Positions 12,317 to 25,499 of a stretch of 64,000 nt of DNA are shown here, one piece after another. Source of the stretch: Pegea sp. RAD2-039 (lineage: Eukaryota > Chordata > Thaliacea > Salpida > Salpidae). The notes below the pieces were generated by a model. That model made no database searches, was not told the origin of the DNA, and worked only from the letters and a program-made list of their open reading frames with translations. The position numbers and the translations under genes were made by a program. The first letter of the stretch is position 1, and every line of letters starts with the position of its first letter. The stretch is from the NCBI GenBank assembly GCA_034620365.1, contig JAQGEQ010000301.1:1-64000 (forward strand), given 5' to 3'.

Positions 12317-15300
12317 TCTTCTTCTTCAAGATCTTTGATGAACATTTGAGAGAATCACCACTATCACCTCATCTTTTTCTAATTCTCAATCTTCTAATTA
12401 ATCTTCAGCCCATGAGAGTCGAACGTCGATCACGATTTAGTGTTTCCATTTACTTTTTGTAAATATCATTTTCACTTTTGATGAGCTTCAAATTCAACTT
12501 TTCAAATCTTGATTGACAAACAATAAATAATTTTGAAACTTTTGCCAAATCATCGAACTTATTGACTTTCAGTGTTTCCGATTACGTAAATATAACTTGT
12601 AAAATCGATGCAAAGAGAAAATCAGTTTGTGGGTCACGTGAAAGCTCAAAAGAAGACGGAACAAAAAACTTCGTGAAATTGATTGATTTTGAAATCTTTT
12701 ATTTTATTTGCGTCTAATTTTTCACTTTTCGATTTTAAACAAGATGCAAAAAATTCCATATTTATTTTCGTGAACTTCAAATCCTCAAAATTTGATTCTT
12801 TTAGTAAATCAACAAATTTCTGATTTTCATTTTTTACTTTTTATGTACAAATTTTCATCAATAGTTTTGTTTGAAAAATCTTTCAGCCAAAAGTGATTTA
12901 GTTATCTTGAAGTGGTTGTTGATAGCTTCATCGAAGCAAAACATAATTTTGATGATTTGTTTTTACTGAAGATATAAACTTATTAAAAACCTCGAAAAAC
13001 TAAACTTACTTTATATTCGAACAAATTAAACAAAATTGTTACCAAGAAAACCAACTGATAATTTTATCAATAAATAAGAAGTTATTCAATTAAATATTTG
13101 TTAAACTTATATTTGAAAATATTGTAAAAACTTTTAATTTAAAGAAATATTTTTAATTCTGAATTAAAAAGATGTTTTTTAAAATAATCAAATAAAGTTG
13201 TAAATATTTCACAAATATTTAAAGCTATCAAATTAAATAGTTTATTTCTATAAAATTATTTCTTATTTTATTAAATCTTTAAAATATTTTGCGATAAGCT
13301 CAATGAAAAGTTTTGAACAAATATTATTTGAAATATTTTTAGATTCTATTTAAATTTTTATTATCAAAAACTTAAAACAATTTTCTAATCAGTTTTCTGA
13401 AGAACTATCAAGTATGAACCACAAGCCACGTGACCTTTGTACAAAATATTTGGCTTAAATTCTAATTAATTATTTAGTAGAACTTTAAAGGTAGCAGCTT
13501 CCACCAATTAATTGACAAATAGTTCTAACAACTTTACAATTTTCAAATAACAATTAGCTTATAACAAATTCAAAAATATTTTCTAATATTTTAAAAAATC
13601 AGACTACCTCTAGTTGCTTCTAACAATTGAAAAAATTAAAAATTTTGTAATCATTATAATATGAAAATTAATGAGACAAACAAAAGCTTCTTTTGAATAT
13701 TATTAAAAATCTTAGCCTAATTTTTATGTTTGTATTCTGCAGGAACTGATTTTTTTGCTTTCTAGTTGATGACTTCTACTTAAAACTGTCAAGATACTCT
13801 TTGAAAAGAAGTAAAATCAATTGATTTCAGTTGATGTTCTAATTTTAATTAAATAAAATTCATTCATTTAATTTTATTTAAAATCAATTTTTTCTTTTCT
13901 TTATATTAATTACATTTTGTAAAAAATTCAAATTTCAATTAAAGTTTATTTAGATATTAAATAGATAAAAAAATTGAAAATACAAAATATCTGCTGATAC
14001 TTTTTATTAAAATATTTTCAACAATTTGTTATTTTAAAACTTCATTTATTCAAAATTAGGTAATTACCAGATTGTTCAAAATTGTTCAAATGATTTGTTC
14101 ACCAAGTTTTAGAAATTTGTAATTAAATTAGAAAATACTTTCAAAACATTTAAAAGGTTTCAATTATATAGAAAAAGAAAATTTGAAATAAATCTTTAAA
14201 GAAAAATGGTTTTGATAATTTGTATATTTAGCCACTTGCGGCGCACAAGAATGAATCAACAAAATTTTAGTTTGAGAAAAGGCGCGAAGAAATTAAATGA
14301 AGTGTAAAAAGGTTGCTGACTACCTGTCATCAACGGCTTTTTTAAAGTTTAAACAAACTCCAAAACGTTTCTTTTATCTAATTTCTGTCAACATTTTGCG
14401 CAAACCTCTGGTTTCAACTTGACGAGGCTTTTAGTAAAACATTTTTATTTATTTGGTAGAAAATTTAAATAATTTGTTGAAAAGAATTATAAAAATTAGA
14501 TAAATTTAAATACACATGAAGTGAAAGTTGTCATTTAGTCAACAAAATGACTCAAGCGGTGTCGTCTTCATTCAGTTTTCTTTGAAATGAAGATTTCAAC
14601 TTTTGATGTTGAATAAGAAGTACTTTTGTAAAATATCAATTTTCTGAAACTTTTACAAAATCTAGCTGTTTCATTCCAAATGAATTTTTCAATAAAAATT
14701 TCTTTAATTTTCTATTCAGTCAACGTCTCATTCGATTTGTTTAAAAGAAATTTAGTCGAGAAGTTGGTGACGTCATACAAGCGATAATTTGTTCGAAGTT
14801 TTACTTTAATAGTTCAATTCCTTTTGTCCTTTTCTTGACCTTTTCAAGAAAACCAGCTGATCGAAAATAATAAGAAAATTCAAAAGTAACGTTTATATTT
14901 AAATTTAAAAATAATTTGAACATTTAGAAATATTAATTATAAAACTTAAAGATATTTTACAAATTGTTGCCTGATATATTTATGAAATAAATTTAAGTTT
15001 CAACGCATTTTGGTAGTTTTTAGAATAGTTAGAATCAATTGCTGTGAGGATAAGGAAGTTTTTATCAACAATTTACCTGAAGTTCTTAAAACTGAGTTTC
15101 TTAACAAATTGTTTGTTTAATTGCCTGCTTGTAAAGTAATACAACAAAAATAAAAACAATATGAGCGGAAAAGCTGATAAAAATATTGAGATTTATTAGA
15201 AAAAGAATAAGAGTGCTGCAGAAGAATACAAAATTGTTAGAAATTCAAAATTATTTCTCTAACATCTTCTTCAAAACCCTTTTTTCAAAACTTATATTAT

Positions 15301-18029
15301 CAACATTTTTAATTATCAATGTTTCCAAAAATTTATTTTTAAATTTATAAAAGTTTTTGATTTTATTTGAAAAATAAAAAATATGTAAAGAACTTTGCTT
15401 TTGTATCTATTTGTAAAGTACATTTAGTTTCGAAATTAATTAATTATATTCATAACAACTTTTAACTTAAGAATTATATTTAGGAAATTGTTTTCAAAAA
15501 TTGTTCAAAAATAAATTTTCTAATCCAAAAATTTTTTTTTTATGAAAATTTTTTAACAAATTTTATTCATAAAAATTTGTTTAATTGGAAATTACTACTT
15601 TTGTTAATTCTATCTTCTTAATAACAGTTTAGTGTTTAACAACCACAAAATAAAAATTTTAATTTTCAATTGTTTTTAAATTTAAGTTTCTTTAATTAAT
15701 AAAGAAAATAAAAAATTGGTTTTTATAATTCAAGCTGTAAGTTGAGAAAATAATAATTTATTAAATGAATCTTTCAAGAAAACTACTTTTAATACTTTTA
15801 ATTTTCAAATTTCATCTATTTTTAGCTTGGCTATTTTTCTTTATTTGAATTTTTAAACTAAGTTCAAACTACTCGAAAAAACTTCTAGACTAAAATTGAA
15901 TTTTGATGTAAACCTAAAAATTAATTTGAATATTTTATTTAATATTTATTAAGTTACTTTATGAATAATTTTAAAAAGTTGTAAAATCATTATTCAAATA
16001 ATTGATGGTTAAACTTGCCAAGATTATTTTCTAGATACTAAGAAATCAAAAGGAAATAAAATAAGAGTTTAGACAAATCTCACATATACACACTTTTGAA
16101 ACACAAAGAAGTTTTGTGTAAAACTGAAGCTTAATTTTATTATTGTTTACTGCATCAATTTTTATGTATATTTTTGGGGTCTTCACTTCTAAAAACTAAA
16201 ATAAATTTCATTTTAATAACAATAAAAGTATCATTCATTACAATTATAAACCTGCAGCAAAAAAATATCACAATAATGTGTTACTTGTAGCATAAGCATC
16301 ATAAAAAGCTGTATTTGTAGAATTGGAGTGTCTAGACATCCTAACGAGAGTGCTTACCTTTAGTAAAACAGTTAGAGTGTTTGTTTAAATCACATTTACT
16401 GTTGTTAAAAAAATATTTTATCTTTTGTTAATTATTAACTTTGTGAATGATTATGATGTAAGTATAATATAATTGGTTTTCAGCATACTTTCAGAAATAT
16501 AAGCAAAAAACTTATTTTCTTAATAAAACCAAATAGAAAATTTTCTGTTTTTGAATAATATATGTTAAAATCAAAATCTCAACTAAATATTACTAAAATT
16601 AACAAATTGAAATTTTCACTTCTGATTATTGATTGCAATTGATTTATAAAAAGCTTTACTTTTATTGACTTCTTAAAATTTGTTGATTTCATAAATTAAA
16701 TAGAAAGTTTGCTTAAAAAGCTGAAAATATCTCAGAAGTTGTTAGTCACAAAAACCAGTAGCAGTTTGTTGAATTAAATTGTAAGAAAAGGAAACTTTTG
16801 ATATTTGATTCCATCCTAAAGTTTCTTTAAATTAAAAACTTAATTTGTCACAAAATATTTCATTTTTTCAAAATTTTTAAAAACTGTTCATTCGAAATCT
16901 ATAGATTATTGCAAAAAGTTCATTTTGTAGATTGATTCAGTTGAAGTTTTTATCAAACCAAAAATCTCAAATGTTTTGTAAAAATTTTCAATAAAATTAC
17001 AAATATTTTATGATTTGTTAAAAAAGAATCAAAATCCAAAAATAATTACCGAAATTTATAAATCAAATTATTTATATCTTCTTTTATTATAACCGTAAAT
17101 CGAATGATCAATTTTACAAAAAAACGGTTCTTCTAAAAATTATTAAAATATAATTTTGAATGAATTTTTGAGGAGTTTTAAACAAACGTCTAAACCAAAA
17201 AACTACAAAATACAAACTGACGTTAATTTTGGTTATTTTATTAAAAGATTACTAGAAAAATAACCGAACAGTATTTTCTTTAGAAATATTTTATAATTTA
17301 TTTATATATTATTTATTAAATAAATAATTTTTTCATAAATCGTTATCCTTAAAAATGTTAAAACAAACGATAAATAGACTAATAATAATTTTATAATAAA
17401 TATTATTATGTTTTTATATAAACAATACTTTAATGGTGTAAAAATATTTGAAAATATTCTTTGCTAATATAAATATATTTAACTTTTTCTGTCTCATTAA
17501 CTTAAACCTTGATTACATTAATTGACTTTTTCGTCTTTTATTGACAATGTTTGAGTAAATGGAGCATCCAGGCAATTCGTTCTTTTATTTATTGACTTAC
17601 AAAAACTGATCTACAATTTTATGATTTTTAGTATATTATATAATCACTGATTTTTAATGAACATTTATTTTATGAAATATCTTTTAATAAATTTCTGCTT
17701 TTCAGAAAACTTTGATAAATTATTCAAGAAAGCTTTGTAGAAATAATCAACAATCTATTTAACTTTTTAAAGAAGTTTTAGTTAGTCGAAGATTTGTGTT
17801 TTTATGAAGTTTGTTTATAGAAATTGAAATTTATCAGTTTATTAATTAGCAACTAAAAGTTGAAATAATTTCATAAAAATTAAAATCAAATTGGAAACAA
17901 AAATGGTTTTTTACAGAAAATGAATTTCTTCTGATTAAATTTGGGAACTTTTCATATTCAATTCAACTTGTTTAGAATTTAAGATAAAATCAAAGAAAAG
18001 ATTTTATGAATGAGTAGTTGAGATAAACT
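12317..18029. other. Long AT-rich intergenic region
   Basis: No gene was supported in this 5.7 kb. Less AT-rich islets occur at 14225-14420, with an E2F-like GGCGCGAA at 14281-14288, and at 14525-14860, with a lone TGACGTCA at 14768. CACGTG E-boxes occur near 12636 and 13426. On the minus strand a short ATG-initiated run (MSRHSNSTNTAFYDAYATS) near 16280-16345 follows a good splice-site sequence but is too short to call. Confidence 0.45.
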
Positions 18030-18090
18030 CGCGCGCGTTTTCACTGGAGCGGGAAACGCGGGTAGAAAAGGCGCCAAACGCGCGCGGGTG
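18030..18090. promoter_or_regulatory. CpG-rich islet with two E2F-type sites
   Basis: About 60 bp of CG-dense sequence (GCGCGCG runs at both ends) sits in AT-rich DNA. It holds GCGGGAAA at 18049-18056 and GGCGCCAAA at 18070-18078, both matches to E2F/DP consensus half-sites, 13 bp apart. It lies downstream of the 3' end of the minus-strand zinc-knuckle gene, so it is not that gene's promoter. It may start an unrecognised or antisense transcript. Confidence 0.4.
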
Positions 18091-18274
18091 CTTTCCACTT
18101 TCTTGTTTTTCTTTCCACTTCACTGCACTTTCACCGAAAACTTTTTTGAAGAAAATCTAATGAATCGAGACGCAGTTTTTTGGGGTTTTTTTCATCACTA
18201 AGCAACAAATTATCAACTTCTCGATGAAAGTAGATCGAATTCGCGTCACGATCGCTTCGTCTGTGTTTCGATGA

Positions 18275-20722
18275 TGACGTCACTATTACGTGATAATATT
18301 TACGGCAAAAATTTAGAAAAGAGTTTTGAAAAGAGCAAACAGCAGCAGCTGGTTGGCCGACTTGAGCGGTTGGCATGGAAACGCGCGATTAATAATTCAT
18401 TTCTTTCGGCTTAAAATTAGCTGTGAAACGGATTTCGGGGGTTCCCCGTCCAGATAACAACTTGTTGTTCGAATTTTATTTAAATTTTGCGAAAAAAAGA
18501 TGAAATGCAACAAGCGAAGGCAGTGAAAAGCGGAAATCGCGTTGATGACGTCATCATATATGACCGACGCGCGTTTAGTTGGTCTTTTGCCAAAGTTGAG
18601 TTTTTGAGGTAGAATTACAAGGTCCATGAGTTGGTTGCTGACCATTACGTTCTTTGACCACACTGACCAGGTCCTTGGACCGCTTATCGACCAGCAACAA
18701 GCGTGCAGTGTTAATGTGGGACTTGTTAGATGTGGACAGAAGTAAAGTGTGGACAGGTGAACGTTGATTGGTCAAAAGTGAATTAGTGGTCGTGGTAGAA
18801 GTGGTCAAGATACGACAATTTTGTGGGACTGTTATGGATCGTTTTACATTTTGCTGTTTTACGTTTCGAGCCATTTGATTGGATAATGAACCCACGTGAC
18901 CAAGCATAATACTATTGTTAGCTGCCATGGTAACGGATTGCTGGTTACTAGCCAATTTTGACGAAAGTTTGTTGGTCGCCTTGGCAACTTGTGGTTGAGC
19001 GCGAACTAAAGTTGGTGCTTGATTGGTTCGAATGATGACTGGTGCTTCAAGTCTTGTTCTTTGCTGTTGCTGGTTTGTTTGTACCAATATCGAACCAGTA
19101 GTTGGTTGCTGGTTGTAAGGAGTGATACGGGTTACTGCTACTGGTTGTCGGACAATTCCTATGACAACAAAAAGAGTTACTAGGTGACAAGGATGGTTGC
19201 TAGGTGATAAGAATGGTTACTAGGTGATAAGAATGGTTGCTAGGTGATAAGAATGGTTGCTAGGTGATAAGAATGGTTGCTAGGTAACTGACCTGCATTA
19301 GAGCCAGTAGTATTGTTTAAGAGAAATACTGATGAACGTTGATTGGTGACACTGGTTGTTTGAGGGACAATTGGTTTATGGACCAGTTGGTTGTTGCTGG
19401 TTGGTAAGTTGAAAGATATGTTGATTCCGTTGCTAGGTGTGAAAGTGGTCCCGTTGCTAGGTGATGATGATGACAACGGAGCGCGCGAAATAACTGGATT
19501 CACAGGGATTAAATAAAGTAGTTGATTGTTGTCTGTTGATGACGTCTGTAACAACTGATTGTTAGCAACTGGTTGCTAGTAGCAACTAGTTAGTGACTTT
19601 CTGAGCAATGTTGTTGCTAGGAACCAGTCGAAAGTTATGAACTGTAGAAGGAAGAACACGAGGTTGGTTGTTGACTGGTTTCAAAACACCCGATTTGCTC
19701 ATTGAAAAATTACTCGTTTTGCTGTTTGGGTCACAAAATCACGTCAATCGCCATTAGCGATGGTAACCTAGCAACCAACCTGATGTTGTTGCTAACAGAA
19801 ATTCGGGGGCGCGGAGACTTGTTGCTTCGATTTCTTTTTACTCCAGTAGTGATTGGAATTGATTTGGCGGTTGTTATGACGACTGATGACGTAGCATCTT
19901 CGTGTTTGCGGACTACTTGTGGTTGCTTGTTGCTAGGGGCAACGGCAGAGGGAAGCACGAGTGGTTTAGAGGTCTTTACTTCTTCAGAAGATCGATTAAA
20001 ATAAGGAAGATCCTAATAAAGATTACATGAAGATACTTTCAACAAGTTGATGACGTCACAAACCGCTTCGCGTTTCACGTAATTGAAGATTGGATCTTGT
20101 GAAGATCCGATATCTTTAAAAATATTGAATCCTCGAAAAAGATCAAAATCTGAGAAAGCTGCTTCATCTGATTCTAATCTTGGTGAAGATGATGATGGAC
20201 TTGGTGGCTCATATGCTGTAAACACAAATCACTAATCACTAATCGTCTCGCGGTTATGACGTCACAAATCACTTACTCGACCAACTAAGAGGTGAAAGTG
20301 AACCATCAGGACGGGCAGTCATCTTATCTCGGCTCTGCATCATCAGTTCCAATTGCTCGGCCTCTGACGTCACTTCCGGATACTCAGCTGGATACTTATG
20401 AGGTGCAACTGACCAGAAACCTTTCTGTATGTCCGGACTATCTGTCCACATACTGTCCAGGGCACCTCTCATGTCCTTGCCTGTCCACAAACCTTCCGTG
20501 TTGATCACATTGAGTGTCTTGGAAACGGGCGGCGAGATGCATGTGACGTCATTACGTCGTTTATGTTGAAGTGGTGACGTTTGTGACTTTTCAATCATTT
20601 GCGCGCTGTATAGATGTTGAATACGCGATTTCGTCACGTGATCTTTACAATAAGGCGAGTAAGCGAGCGCTATTTTGCCACAAGATTCGAAGATGCAGCT
20701 TCCAATCATCGATGTGACGTCA
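18275..20722. promoter_or_regulatory. Second cluster of seven TGACGTCA palindromes
   Basis: Perfect octamers start at 18275, 18546, 20051, 20257, 20365, 20544 and 20715. Several fall in coding exons of the overlapping minus-strand gene, where the palindrome usually encodes DV, VT or DD. Whether they bind CREB/ATF is unknown. Confidence 0.35.
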
Positions 20723-22978
20723 TCGCGGCCGTTCCGCTTCGTTGGTTTCGTCGCATTTAGCAGTTTTCTAGTATTTTGTGCATCGGCGCGGAAAGCGCTT
20801 TCAATGACGCGAATCTTCGATTTACATTTGAGTAGTTGCTTCCGGCAAACAGATTTCAATTTCCGCATCGCGCTCATCTTCATCTTGAAGATCGGAGATC
20901 GCGCGCTAGTTGCTTCACACCAGAACTTCCGGTCGTTTAAAGTTGAGAGAAGGGCGGTGATGTCATCATTTAAAGGGCACTTGCTGCAGTTAACGCATCG
21001 AGAAGCTTTGTAACTTTTAGGAATTCCTACTTTGATGTCTGTCTGGATTTTACTTTTACTTTCAGGAGGACAAACACAAACTCCTTGTTCAAAATCATCA
21101 CATGTCGGAGCAAAAGGAAGGATACCGCGCGCGTCGATGCGATCTTTACGAAGGTTCTTGGCGAAGTTTAGAACATTTGGATGTATCTTGTCACCATCCA
21201 TCAACTTATCAGAAGATCCTGGGATCAGATGACATTCGATCTTAGTATCATCGGAAGATGAAAATGAAGATCTTGGAGTATTAAGAACATCCGTGATTTG
21301 TTGAAGGACATCTTCATTGTTATTCATCACACATTTCTCCATACTGTTCTTATCAATGAAGATATTTGTAGATGGGGCGTTTGGGTCATAAGGAGAAGGA
21401 ACCCCTTTAATCTCTAAAAGATCTTTATCTTTCATGATATCTAGAAGAGCTACAGTGAGATCTTTAACAGCCTACAAAATGATTGAAAGTTAGTTGATGA
21501 CAAGATACAACTTCATGAACCTTTTCATTTCCATGACTTTCATCTGCATCTTCTTCTGATTTCTTTTTTCCTTTTTCAATTAATTTTTGTACTTTAGCAG
21601 TTTTGGAGTGAGTTGAGAATGCATCGAGCGCTGACCGCTTTTTCGCGTTTGCTCTACAAGAAGAAATATCGATTAAAGAAGGATTAGCCAGAAAGTTTGG
21701 AGAAGAGACAGAAAGCGTTTTGAGTGAAAATCAATGTTCGAAAAAAATGATAAATAATCAAAAAAAAAAACATTTAAAGAAAAGAGAAGTTGGCGACAAA
21801 CCCTGCTGGTTCGTTTCCAATTTCATCTTCAACTTTATCGTCTACAAATAACCAAAGTTAGAAGCTTCTAGCATTTGTAAGAACTATTTCAACTTACTTT
21901 TGATATTCATTAAGTTAAGAGATCCATTGAAAACTGAAGAAGTTAATTTAGAAGTTCTGAAAAAATAAATTGAAGAATTTGAAAAGTAAAAAAAATGATT
22001 AAAGTACTTTGGTTGTTCCTTGATAGTATTTTGTAGAAGTTTTCTGCAAGTTTTACTTCCAATTGATAATTCAGTTTGCTGTAGTTTCTGATGTTTTAAA
22101 CAATATCTAAATAAAAAACAAATTTTTATTCATAATGAAATAATATTTTGAAATTTGTGTGTATTTCATAAACCAATCAAAATATTAGTTAATGTTTTGA
22201 CAAGCAAGCGTTTATAAGCAGAATGAATCACAGAACACGTGTTCTACAATTTGATAGTAGTAGTAAATGTTATTAACATACAATAGATGAAGATTTTGAC
22301 CACAAATTCTGTTGTGCCAAAAATTAAAGGAATTTCGATTAAAGCAATCCAACAAATCAATAAATAAATTATTTAGATAAAGTAACAACTGATAATTGGC
22401 TTTTTATTGATAACAAAAAATAATTTTATCAAATTTGTTAATAATCAAAATACATCATTTATGAGTTGGTAAAAAGATAAAGTAATTAAAGTACAAAATA
22501 TTGGAAATAAGTTTAGCGGTCTAAAATAAATTGAAATATGTAGAAAAGTAACTAACAGCTTCTCCGTTTTATATGAAGGAGCAACTATATTTGTACATCT
22601 TCTATTATCATACTGATATACATGAGAACAGTAACTATTTTTTTGAAACTTTCCTGATCCTTCAGCTAGTTCTGATAAGAGTACAGTTGAATGAGTTCTA
22701 CTGCCAGCACCCTGACAACAATTTCAAACTATTTGTAAGTAAACAGGACTTGTTTTTATGATAAACTTACAGGTGATTTCGCAGGACTAAGCATGTTGAT
22801 TACATGAAGATTTGAAGAAAATGAGAATTCAGTATCATCAACATCATCTAAAAGATTATCATATAACAGACTGTCAGATGGAGATAACATATCTGCAAAT
22901 CAGAAAAAAATATAATTTCGAATTTATTTGAGAATTTAAATGAGACAAAAACTTACTTGAGATAGAGTTAAAGGCCAT
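18575..22978 (-). CDS. C3H zinc-knuckle nuclear protein, INO80D/KANSL2-like
   Basis: About a dozen exons. The start (MAFNSIS) is at 22978-22957, followed by exons at 22892-22771 and about 22711-22650. Further exons lie at about 22105-22009, 21959-21901, 21843-21804 and 21653-21532. The large exon runs from about 21472 to 20280, then about 20217-20040, 20008-19776, 19709-19595, 19550-19292 and 19158-18575. Features in order: acidic N-terminus; YCLKHQ; basic KKRSALDAFSTHSK; a Cys-rich segment; CIFESCGKIALAYSPYCKDH, a C-x4-C-x9-C-x2-H knuckle like those of INO80D and KANSL2; an acidic FSDFDLFRG similar to INO80D's DFDFF segment; and a long Asn/Gln/Ser/Thr-rich tail. By family it would act in a chromatin-remodelling or acetyltransferase complex. 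The join between about 22650 and 22105 is unresolved. INO80D is favoured over KANSL2, but not firmly. Confidence 0.5.
19174..19290. repeat. 20-bp intronic minisatellite, GGTTGCTAGGTGATAAGAAT
   Basis: Six near-identical 20-bp units fill most of an intron of the zinc-knuckle gene. The GTTGCTAGG core also recurs singly in the neighbouring exons and introns (near 19432, 19454, 19570, 19610 and 19930), where the coding strand reads CCTAGCAAC. Confidence 0.9.
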
Positions 22979-24604
22979 CAAGTACTTCAGAAAATTGCCA
23001 GATATAAAATTTAACTAATAAGATGTTACAATCACCAAAATTACAAAAACATAATCTAAAAGTGGAGCCAACAAAACTTAACTTGATCGTATTCTTATAA
23101 CACAATCTAAAAAAACATCAAAATATTATATTGAAAAGTAAATATCAAAACTGCTTTCTACAAATAATTTCAAGTAAAATATTATTTATAATGAAACTAA
23201 ATAATAAAATATTTATTGATTCAAAAAAATATAATAAAATGATTGCTTAAATTTTTAATCTTAAACTATTTAGTTAAATATAAACTATGGTGTTATGAAA
23301 TGAGAGAATTATATAAGTTGCAGCATTTTACAAAAGCAGCATTTTAAGGAGAAAACACTCTGCAAAAACATTCATCACATTTCATTATATAGTTGACAAT
23401 TTACATAATGAAAAAAACAAATATAAAAAATTATAAACAGAAGTTGCAAAAAACAGTTGGAAACATTAAAAAACAATTTTTAAATAAATCAAATATCACT
23501 TTTAAAATTCATTCTAAAAAAATTATTGATTTATTATAATTATTACAATCCTTGAAAAGTTAGATTTTATAAATCTAACAAAGGTTTGAAAACTAAAAAA
23601 AGTAATTATAAAAGATCTACAAAATTAATTTCAGAACTTTTAGAACAAATTTTGTAAAAATAAGAAATGCTTTATTTTTCTAAATAAACTTTAAGAAACT
23701 GTTTAAATAAATCTTAATAAATTTATCTAAATTGTATTTAACTTTTGTATAAATATTTAAAACATTTAACAACAAAATACAAAGATAATTTAATAACAAA
23801 AATAAAAAACTAAATTTAAATTTGACATTATAAATATTGAATAATAAAGAAAAAAAATATAAAAACAAAATTAGAAAAACATTTCAATTTAGACAAATAA
23901 CTGCAGAACTGCACATAAAACTATATTTTAAAACAAACCAAAAAATATAATGTTTGTATTTTATGTAAATAAATATTGTATTAATTTTCAACTTGTGACA
24001 AACGACAAACAAAAAACAAGTTTAAATACCAGATTACAACTTAAAAATAAGTTTGCTGCTAAAACCTTTTACTAAATTTTAGTAATAATAATAAGTTTTA
24101 TCGCAGTAGACAAGTTGAATATTTTAGTTCAAAAATATTCAATGTTGTTTACTTTTATTGAAAAAAGTTAATACAACTGCACTGAACTAGTTGAATCATA
24201 CAAGTATATATTAAAAAAAATTATTACAAAACAAAACTCGGCAATGTATATCTGCAAACATAAGCATAAAATAAGAAAAAAAAACAATAACGCAAAGGAA
24301 ACGACTCGTACTTTCAAAACAGGATGTATTAGGCCTAGACATAATTGTAGCCGCCTTACGCAATGGTAGTAAATAAAAAATCTTAAAAAGGCTGCACGGC
24401 ACATAATAATGATTATTTACCAGTATCAGTGACAAAAAGGTCTTAAAACCATCTAAAGTTATATAAAAAGTCATACTAAGACAATTTAAATTATCATTTA
24501 ACTAAAATTATTTTCTTAAAAATTGAAAAATTTTAAACTTTAAATAAAAGAAAAAAGAAAAAAGAAAACTTATTAAGATTTTTAACTACAGTAAATTAGA
24601 TAAT
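22979..24604. other. AT-rich intergenic DNA
   Basis: Only low-complexity A/T-rich sequence was seen. No exon with a coding-like amino-acid run and no RNA gene was recognised. Confidence 0.5.
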
Positions 24605-24988
24605 AGTATGGCCTGCTTCCGCCGTGAGTAGCCATGCTGTTGTTAGCAAGGGTAGAATTGATGGAGATCCAATTGTTTGCCCATGCAACAGAGTTTCATT
24701 CTCCACACCAACAAGGTTATGCAGCGGAACAGAAGGACTGATGCAGCTGCGCCCAGCTGGCGTCGCAGGAGCTGCCAAAACGACACTGAGTACAGTAATG
24801 AACTGTGTATGAGACTACAACTCCGGCTTTAAATTCGTATTTTTGCGTCTCTTAGGAGTTTTATTATAAAAATTACTAACAAAACCCTTCTACCCGGGTT
24901 TTAATCGGTTTTTCCTTATTGCAAATATGTGTGAGTCTGGGACCTTCTGCGTGTCAAGCGGATGTGATAACCGCTACACTAAGGAAAC
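24605..24988 (-). mobile_element. tRNA-derived SINE, copy 1 (longest)
   Basis: Read on the minus strand, the element opens with a tRNA-Val-like head (GTTTCCTTAGTGTAGCGGTT onward). D-arm, A-box and an anticodon stem-loop with GAC are recognisable, but the T-arm is degenerate. A body follows containing AACCCGGGTAGAAGGGTTTT and, near the tail, CAGCTGCATCAGTCCTTCTG. The body recurs at 27.0, 41.1 and 52.1 kb. Because the T-arm is broken I call this a SINE head and not a working tRNA gene. Retroposition by a partner LINE is the usual mode for such elements. Confidence 0.75.
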
Positions 24989-25499
24989 AGACAATCATTT
25001 TATTCTAATAGTTTGTTCACAACGCGTCTATAAAAGGTCCTATTTAACTTTTGATTTTGTATGAATTCATTTATTCAAACATTCAAATTTATTTATTTGC
25101 AAAGTGATTAATGATTCTCAAATCTAAGCTACAAAGTTGTCAGTTAAACTAAAACTACTTATTACAATAAAATTTAGTTCGAAAAAATATTTATTTTCTT
25201 GTTTTTTCCAAAAAATTTTCAAATAGTTTCTGTTTAAAAGCTAAAAGAACTCACAGAAATTACAAACTTACTAAAAATCACAAAAATTATATTTTATGAG
25301 TTTATTTTTTTTTTGTTATGATAATATCACAACTGATATTATAACATAAAATTGAAAAGAATAGATTTTTATTGAAGTTAAGAAAAATATTGAATTATAA
25401 AGTCTAAAAGAAACAGTAGATTAACCAGTTGATATTTCTGATTTAATATTATAAAGAAAGCTGTTAAAGAAATGGAAGAAAATAATCGAACAAGTTGAG

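Noticed and set aside
18131-18376. 81-codon minus-strand frame (MPTAQVGQPAAAV onward)
   Set aside because: It is fairly CG-rich and reads plausibly at its end, but it follows the stop of the zinc-knuckle gene and no splice pair ties it in.
20675-21013. Plus-strand frame antisense to the zinc-knuckle gene
   Set aside because: It is the shadow of a strongly supported minus-strand coding exon.
24916-24988. Functional tRNA-Val gene on the minus strand
   Set aside because: The acceptor, D and anticodon arms look right, but the T-arm and B-box are degenerate and the sequence runs straight into the repeated SINE body.
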